Of a stretch of DNA of 64,000 nucleotides, positions 58,183 to 64,000 are shown one piece after another. The notes beneath the pieces were generated by a model. That model searched no databases. It was not told the DNA's origin and saw only the letters and a list, made by a program, of their open reading frames with translations. The position numbers and the translations under genes were made by a program. The stretch lies in NCBI GenBank assembly GCA_943736015.1, contig OX031069.1:23255235-23319234 (forward strand), in the 5' to 3' direction. Every line of letters begins with the position of its first letter. The stretch's first letter is position 1. Source of the stretch: Tridacna crocea. Taxonomy: Eukaryota > Mollusca > Bivalvia > Cardiida > Cardiidae.

Positions 58183-59239
58183 CCTTTGTTCTCTCACTCC
58201 TGTCCCTCTGGCTATGAAATTCTTGCCACCATGAATACAGTATTTAAAGCGATATCCCATAATACTTTATCCTTTCTTTTATTTTTGTTTGTACGCGCGG
58301 CTGGGCTTTTTGTATAGTCCTAGAATCCCTCTAGTAAAACTGCACACTTTCTGCACTTCGATAGCACTCTATTGCGCTTTTAAATGTTTGAAAATCTTCA
58401 AATTTCTTCCCGACGTGAATACTATGAGCCATTTTGACCGTATGATACAAAATTGGCTTGAAAGTGCTTTCAGAAAATTTTCCGTGACTGAGTAATAGAT
58501 TAATTATCAATTTCCGTGATTGAGTAATTGATTAATTATGTCGTTTTCCATAATCAATTAAAGAACAACAAAAGCTAAAATGATTTAAGATCTGCATACA
58601 TCTTAAGCAATTAAATTCACCTAACTAATCAATGCAATTATTACTTTCGCGCATCGATGCAAACTCGCACACAGCAACGAGTTTCTGTCCTTTGATGTCG
58701 AGATTGATACTAAGCCATACTAATAACGAATAATAATCCAAACTGAAGTAAATTTATAATTTCTTACATGTATCTACAAAATACCGTACCTCTAGCCTAT
58801 ATCATAAGAATGACTAAAGATACGGTACCGTATCTTTAGACTCCGGGGCTAGAGGTACGGTACCGTATCTCTAGCCATTTCTTTGATATAGGCTAGAGGT
58901 ACGGTACCGTATCTCTAGCCACTGCCTTTCGCGATGTAAGCTAGGGCTCTAAAAATATATTTTGTTCAAATACTTACCAAATTATAGACTTTATATAGAT
59001 TGGTATGAATTGAAAGCCAAATTGTAGACTTTATATAGATTGGTATGAATTGAAAGCACATTTAAATTGATGTGATAAAGTTTTCAAAGATTATATACAT
59101 TGTGGAAAGGACATGTACAGTTTTTGTTGTTGTTTGTCTGTCTCAATTTTTCGTCAGTTGAGCCGCATGTCCATGCAACATGAGTCACAAAATTTAGATT
59201 TGTTGGGGTGTATTTCTGCCTGATGGATTTTGAAGCACT

Positions 59240-59376
59240 CTGGCAAAACTTTCATGCCTGTTAAATTTTCAAGTCATTCACCAAGTCTGCTGGTTTCCTG
59301 CTTTTTCACAGAAGGTTTTCTAAAGCCTTCTCCCTTCACTGTAATTGAAATTAGGGATCGTTTGATGTAGGGTTAA
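59240..59376 (-). mobile_element. TTAA-hairpin MITE remnant
   Basis: Short arm with GATCGTTTGATGTAGGGTTAA; shares TTAA with the next. Confidence 0.5.
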
Positions 59377-59601
59377 CCCTTTACTCCATAGATACTCATT
59401 TCTACGCATTGCTTGTAGAAGCCTTTGGAAAACATTGTGGCAAAAGGTGAAATTGCTCGTGACGAGCAATTTCACCTTTTGCCACACTGTTTTCTATGCT
59501 ATCAAAAGGTGTCATATACACATAAGAAACTGTTTCATCCTTGTTGTTATTTAGGATCAATCGGAGATACCATAGAAATGCCTCATGGGGTAAAGGGTTA
59601 A
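59373..59601 (+). mobile_element. TTAA-hairpin MITE, GGCAAAAGGTG subtype
   Basis: Stem GGCAAAAGGTGAAATTGCTC and its exact inverse. Its end is 29 bp upstream of the ICE2-like exon. Confidence 0.9.
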
Positions 59602-59630
59602 TGGTTACACTGTTTTTCCTAAACTTTCAG

Positions 59631-60317
59631 GAATAAGAAACCAAAAAATGGTATTACAGCCTTCTTTACGGAAGCCACATTTTCACGGTGGATACCAGAA
59701 GAAAATCATGAGGCTCGGCTAGCAGCGAGTTTGGAAAAAATTTGCAAAGGAGTCATCCTTCCCAAAGTACCCCCATATGTAGAAAGAAAAGATGCAGATC
59801 AAACAGATGTTTCTATACCTGGAACAGAATGTGAAGCCACTACTCAGCCAGTTGATGTTATTAAAAGTAAAGATGAGAAAGCTGTCACAAAAACTAACGA
59901 CAGTCAAGCAATTAAACAAGACAGTTTCAGGGAAATACCTAGAAAGGTATGTCAGGAATCTGAGCTAAATAAAGATGTCGACATAAGTGATGGTATTTCT
60001 AATGGCAATCCAAAATCTGACGATAAACTCTTTATGGGTGGAAAATTGGACTCTGTGAAAAGAGAAGGTAAGAGTGTGACTGATGCGATGGCAAGAGCTG
60101 CAGAAAATCAGCCTCCAGAAAGCAATGAATTTTTAACAGGTCCAATAACACAAGAGAGAAAGGGTCCTGAGGCTGAGATGAAGGAAGGTCCAGGTGTCAA
60201 TGTAAAGTTACCAACAAGCCCAAAACTTAGTCCCAGTAAAGAAACAGAGTTGAATGATGCTGAAAAGAGAAAGAAGGCAATTGAATGTAATTTCTATTTT
60301 TACAATGACCAAGACAG
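59631..60317 (+). CDS. ICE2: ICE2-like exon, N-terminal block and disordered region
   Basis: Acceptor CTAAACTTTCAG, donor AGACAG|GTAACTG; about 229 codons. After the N-terminal block it is rich in K, E, S and D, with no domain seen, and ends FYFYNDQD. Confidence 0.85.
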
Positions 60318-62701
60318 GTAACTGAAATTATTCATTCTTTTTCTTTTTACCAAGATATTTCTTTTCTCTAAAATGCAGATGAATTTTCAATGTTTATTAA
60401 AACTTTGTCTGATGATAACATTTTAGACTCTCTAAATCGCAGATGGATGTATTGAAATTCACTAGATCCTAGAGACTGTTAGTTGTTGCAAATGTAAACA
60501 TCCTTCCTTACAGGTTGTTGTCATCAAGCAGAAGAAATATGTTTCCAGTTGACGTCTTTGACCATTTACCATCAAGTTCTCTCGCGTGTTTCTTCTTTGG
60601 CTTTTGAAAAGATAAAACAAATATGATTGTCTGTGGCCTATGACAAACAAAATGAACTATGAAGTTTCATAAAATTTTATCCGAGCAGTTAAAATTGTGC
60701 ACACAAACATGTTCTTCAGATTCCTAGACTTTTATTATTGTGAATAAATAAAAATCATTATGGGAAAAGCAGTGTGGGTCCATATTCACCTTGACCATTT
60801 TAATTGCATTCTAAGCATAGTTTTCAAGCCAAAATTTCTGATCGGCTGATAAAATAGTGTAGCCAATCAGATCAATGCAATATCCAGAATCAGAAGCTAT
60901 TTGCTGCTTTCCAACATAAACCACACCAAAGCAGTTTTCAGCAGTGAAAGAGGGGGGATGAATCCAGGGCCAATGACTGTTATCAATTTTTGGATACCAA
61001 TTCAACCAGTTTGGGAATGAAAGCTGTGAATATCTGGTTTCAAGCTTTGTTCAGTTCTGACTAAACTATTGGGCTTTGCATTTGACAACAGATTGTATAG
61101 TGTTAACCCTTTACCCCATGAGGTATTTCTATGGTATCTCTAATTGACCCTAAATAACAGCAAGGATGAAGCCGTTTCTTATGTGTATATTACACCATTT
61201 GATAGTGTGGAAAACATTGTGGCAAAAGGTGAAATCGCTCGTCACGAGCAATTTCACCTTTTGCCACAATGTTTTCCAAAGGATACTATAAGCAATGCGT
61301 AGAAATGAGTATCTATGGAGTAAAGGATTAAACATGGTTTTCAACATTATTATAGTTATATCCAAATGGCCAGTGCACCAATCTACGTTTTCCTGGCGTT
61401 TCTTTTACCAGTGCTTTGCACAATATTCTTTCCAAGGCACTGAGTGCCATGTCAAATAACCATCATCGAAATGATGGTCAGCATAGAGAGAAATGAAACC
61501 TGCCGCAATAACTATCATTAATCCATGGAAAGAAATTAGCCGTCTCAGTCCTGTGATTTTTGCATTCCTCACGTAGACAGATTTTGAAAACATTGTGGGA
61601 AAAGGAGAAAATGCGGTTAACCAAAACCTTTTCTCAAAATGTTTACTTCTTTTCCCAAAATAAAGTCTGGTGCCCGTGGTCGTGAGGTAGAGCATCGACC
61701 TCATAACTAAAAGGTCCTGAGTTTGCTCCCTGGGAGCTTGTGTCAACATTGGGATTTTTCACTGGCCCACACATTCGGCGCGAGTACTGATGTAGTTCCC
61801 AGGAAGCAGAATCGAGAGAGATTAGCATAAGTTGTAAGAACTTGTTTCTCAATCGATATAAAATAAATATGTTTAACCCTTTCCCAAACAATCCCTGGTT
61901 TTTACGGGTCAGGAATAGAAGCCTTTTGAAAATATTGAGGGAAAAGGAGAAAATGCTGGTAACCAGCATTTTCTCCTTTTCCCACAATGTTTTCTACCCT
62001 ATCATATTGAGAAATCATCTTTTTAGCAACTGTTAATTTGTCATCTGCAAAATGCTTTCAATTTGGTCTGGTCCAAAATTTGCTGTTTGGGAAAGGGTTA
62101 AACTAAACTAAACTAAATTCTGCTTTTTCAGTTGCATTTATTTTGTTCTCTGCTTTCAGTTTGGACTTGTTTATGATTTTTTGGTTTGGTAAAAAGTCCA
62201 CTCTCTGACGTTCAGAATGTTTAACCCTTTACCAGACAACAGAATTTTAGCCTTGACCAAATTGAGAGCATTTGCAGATGACAATTTCAGTGTGGCTCAA
62301 ATGGTGTAATTTTTTTTTGATAGAGTAGAAAACATTGTGGGAAATGAAGAAAATGCTGGTTACCAGCATTTTCTTCTTTTCCCACGATGTTTTCAAAAGG
62401 CTTCTTTTCCAGGAGAGTCAAAAGTCAGCATTGTGTGGTAAAGGGTTAACAAAAGAGGACAGTATAGATGAAGATCAGACTGTTCATTTCTGTACTTGCT
62501 ACATAGGCAACTAGTTTTTCACTACCATTTTACAGGAAGGATAAATATGTACCGCTGTTAGCTAAAAAGCGCCCAAGGAGCCAAAAGCCCAACCTGACGC
62601 CACAGGAACAGAAAAGCTACCTAGATATGAAAAGAAAGTTTGCTAAATTAGACTTGTCTCAACTAAACCCACAGCAAGAGGCAGACTATGAAATATTCAA
62701 G
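59631..62701 (+). CDS. ICE2: ICE2-like little elongation complex subunit, two internal exons
   Basis: Two plus-strand exons (59631-60317 and 62536-62701) join in phase. The first opens KKPKNGITAFFTEATFSRW and SLEKICKGVILPKVPPY, recalling the PKNGLKTFF start of ICE2/NARG2; a long Lys/Glu/Ser-rich region follows. The second gives LTPQEQKSYLDMKRKFAKL then LNPQQEADYEIFK, recalling the conserved EQ.SY..L..K(Y/F)AK segment. Family knowledge: ICE2 works with ICE1 and ELL in snRNA gene transcription in the nucleus. The start codon exon was not found and the gene runs past the right edge. The assignment rests on these short conserved blocks. Confidence 0.68.
61103..61331 (-). mobile_element. TTAA-hairpin MITE, GGCAAAAGGTG subtype
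   Basis: Inverted relative to 59373-59601, same stem; both lie in or beside the ICE2-like gene. Confidence 0.9.
61346..61535 (-). mobile_element. SINE body in reverse
   Basis: The reverse complement contains TTCATTTCTCTCTATGCTG and GTGCCTTGGAAAGAATATTG, as in the SINE at 57682. Confidence 0.5.
61573..61655 (+). mobile_element. TTAA-hairpin MITE remnant
   Basis: Core ATGCGGTTAACCAAAACC, hairpin decayed. Confidence 0.5.
61665..61870 (+). mobile_element. tRNA-headed SINE
   Basis: Box A-like GGTCGTGAGGTAGAGC and box B-like GAGTTTGCTCC at the head; the body ends CAATCGATATAAAATAAAT. Confidence 0.5.
61873..62101 (+). mobile_element. TTAA-hairpin MITE
   Basis: Full copy. Confidence 0.9.
62110..62195 (+). 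mobile_element. TTAA-hairpin MITE, long-arm remnant
   Basis: CATTTATTTTGTTCTCTGC ... GGTTTGGTAAAAAG. Confidence 0.5.
62221..62449 (-). mobile_element. TTAA-hairpin MITE
   Basis: Full copy with paired stem change GAAGAAAATGC/GCATTTTCTTC; 87 bp upstream of the second ICE2-like exon. Confidence 0.9.
62536..62701 (+). CDS. ICE2: ICE2-like exon, conserved helical block
   Basis: Acceptor TTTTACAG, donor TTCAAG|GTAAAC. Reads RKDKYVPLLAKKRPRSQ, then the EQKSYLDMKRKFAKL helix. An AGG codon is split over the preceding intron, which fixes both splice sites. Confidence 0.85.
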
Positions 62702-62726
62702 GTAAACTTTTCTTTTGCTTCTATAA

Positions 62727-62959
62727 CTCTTTACCAAATGACAAAATTGTAGACTGGCCCAAATTGAGAGCAATTGCAGACAACAAAATAAATGTGACTG
62801 AAAAATTGAAATTTAGTTCGGGAAGCATAGAAAACACTGTGGGAAAAGGAGAAAATGCTGGTTACCAGTATTTTCTCCTTTTTCCTACAATGTTTTCTAA
62901 AGGCTTCTTTCTCATTTCTCAGGGTCATTAAAAGTTGGGATTGTGTGGTAAAGAGTTAA
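62727..62959 (-). mobile_element. TTAA-hairpin MITE
   Basis: Near full copy; last TTAA shared with the next. Confidence 0.85.
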
Positions 62960-63184
62960 CCCATTACCACACAATCCCTACTGTAGACGCCCCTGAGAAA
63001 GAAGCCTTCAGAAAACATTGTAGAAAAAGGAGAAAATGCTGGTAACCAGCATTTTCTCCTTTTCCCACAATGTTTTTTACCCTTCACAAAACAAATTTCA
63101 AATTTTCAGTCACTTTTATTTTGTCGTCTGCAAATGCTCTCAATTTGGACCAGTCTAAAATATTGTCGTTTGGTAATAGGTTAA
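62956..63184 (+). mobile_element. TTAA-hairpin MITE
   Basis: Full copy of the CCCATTACCACACAATCCC subtype. Confidence 0.9.
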
Positions 63185-63205
63185 TTGAACTTTCTTAGTT
63201 GCTCC

Positions 63206-63231
63206 CCCCCCCCCCACACACACACACACAA
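63206..63231 (+). repeat. poly-C then CA repeat
   Basis: A C run followed by CACACACACACACA. Confidence 0.85.
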
Positions 63232-63402
63232 AAACTTTAAAAGTCTTTGTAAAATAAGGATTATTGATATGAAGAAGGTATAATTGGAGAATACAGTTGA
63301 AAACATTGTGGAGAAGGACTATCACAGCTGAACATTTTCATCATTTAATTTAAAATTGATTGATATTGTGAAGGCATCTGTAGAGAATGCAGTAAACTTG
63401 GC

Positions 63403-63632
63403 TTAACTTATTACCAAAAGACAATATTTTAGGCTTGTCCAAATCGAAAGCATTTGCAGACGACAACATAAACGTGACTGGAAATTTGAAGTTTGTTTGT
63501 GATGGGTAGAAAACATTGTGGGAAAAAAGGAGAAAATGCTGGTAACCAGCATTTTCTCCTTTTCCTACAATGTTTTCTTAATGCTTCTTTCTCAAAGTCG
63601 TCAAAAGTAAGGATTTTGTGGTAATGGGTTAA
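63403..63632 (-). mobile_element. TTAA-hairpin MITE
   Basis: Full copy of the same subtype in reverse (AAAAGACAATATTTTAGGC). Confidence 0.88.
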
Positions 63633-63675
63633 ATGATTGGGTTTGCCTTTGAAAAGCATCTGATGGAAGGCTTTG

Positions 63676-63792
63676 TAGGGGAATGAGAAATTGATTGGCT
63701 CAAGCAAACTCTCACTTTTTTTCCCACAATGTTTTCAAAAAACCATCTCCCTCAGCATAGCCAAAACATGGGATAGCTTGGTGTAAGGTTAA
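63676..63792 (-). mobile_element. TTAA-hairpin MITE remnant
   Basis: Decayed hairpin and short arm ending GGTGTAAGGTTAA. Confidence 0.5.
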
Positions 63793-63866
63793 GAAAAGAC
63801 ATTATCGGTAGAATTCAATCCCTTACTCAAATACTTAAAAATGGGAACATGGCGAATCACACTTGC

Positions 63867-64000
63867 TTAACCGTTTACCAGAAACAAAAGTTTAGCCTTG
63901 TCCAAATTGAAAGCATTTGCAGAAGACAATTATGGTATTGCTTAAATGGTGAAATTTTTCTTTGAAACATTGTGGGAAAAGGAGAAAATGCTGGTTACCA
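63867..64000 (-). mobile_element. TTAA-hairpin MITE cut by the window end
   Basis: Starts TTAACCGTTTACCAGAAAC; runs into the hairpin loop at base 64000. Confidence 0.85.

Larger units (their letters stand above)
56989..58926. mobile_element. Mutator-like fold-back element, 1.9 kb, 9-bp target duplication
   Basis: Flanked by TTTCGCGAT at 56980-56988 and 58927-58935. Ends GGCAGTGGCTAGAG and CTCTAGCCACTGCC open inverted repeats of about 320 bp (56989-57315 and 58608-58926). The outer part of each arm holds several palindromes built on TACGGTACCGTA. The interior carries a TTAA-hairpin MITE, a tRNA-headed SINE, SINE tail pieces and a GACA repeat, but no transposase. It lies between two divergent genes. 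Confidence 0.8.

Noticed and set aside
61405..61987. 114-codon minus-strand frames near the SINE
   Set aside because: Composed of SINE and MITE sequence read through; no conserved domain.

Overview
This window is nuclear DNA from an intron-rich, AT-rich animal genome packed with short mobile elements. Split vertebrate-like genes, tRNA-derived SINEs and elements with tandem ~160-bp cores that resemble the 'pearl' elements of bivalves point to a mollusc, most likely a bivalve. That assignment is inference. No prokaryotic, viral or organellar gene structure was seen.

Three protein genes are supported by exon-by-exon reading with matching splice phases. (1) 2373-9549, minus strand: the N-terminal 480 codons of SMARCAL1, an annealing helicase of replication-fork repair, in five coding exons; the rest lies beyond the left edge. 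(2) 16896-56367, minus strand: a complete 20-exon gene of 881 codons whose protein starts with a UBA domain, then has a coiled coil, a UBX domain, a Pro/Gly-rich linker, a BC-box-like helix and a long leucine-rich-repeat array. I know of no named family with this combination, and it is the best candidate for something undescribed. (3) 59631-62701, plus strand: two internal exons resembling the N-terminal part of ICE2 (NARG2), a subunit of the little elongation complex. Genes 2 and 3 diverge, and the DNA between them is mostly a 1.9-kb fold-back element.

Most other sequence is repeats. About 100 copies and remnants (counted by eye, roughly a quarter to a third of the window) belong to one ~228-bp family, called here the TTAA-hairpin MITE. 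It begins TTAACCCTTTACC, ends GGTAAAGGGTTAA and carries a near-perfect ~64-nt central hairpin with loop-side core CTGGTAACCAG. The TTAA target and CCCTTT end suggest mobilisation by a piggyBac-type transposase. In its entries, strand + means the short arm (CAATCCC side) comes first and strand - means the long arm (AAAATTTTAGACTGGTCC side) comes first.

Other repeats: five families with a shared end design (AACAAGAG or AACTAGAG plus a small hairpin at the 5' end, a small hairpin plus TATAAA or CTAAAAA at the 3' end), three with long tandem or serial cores; three long-inverted-repeat elements with 9-10 bp target duplications (Mutator-like); a second MITE family (CTGTG...AATGCATCTG); tRNA-derived SINEs; a broken mariner transposase; and simple repeats. 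Stretches not listed hold nothing I recognise.
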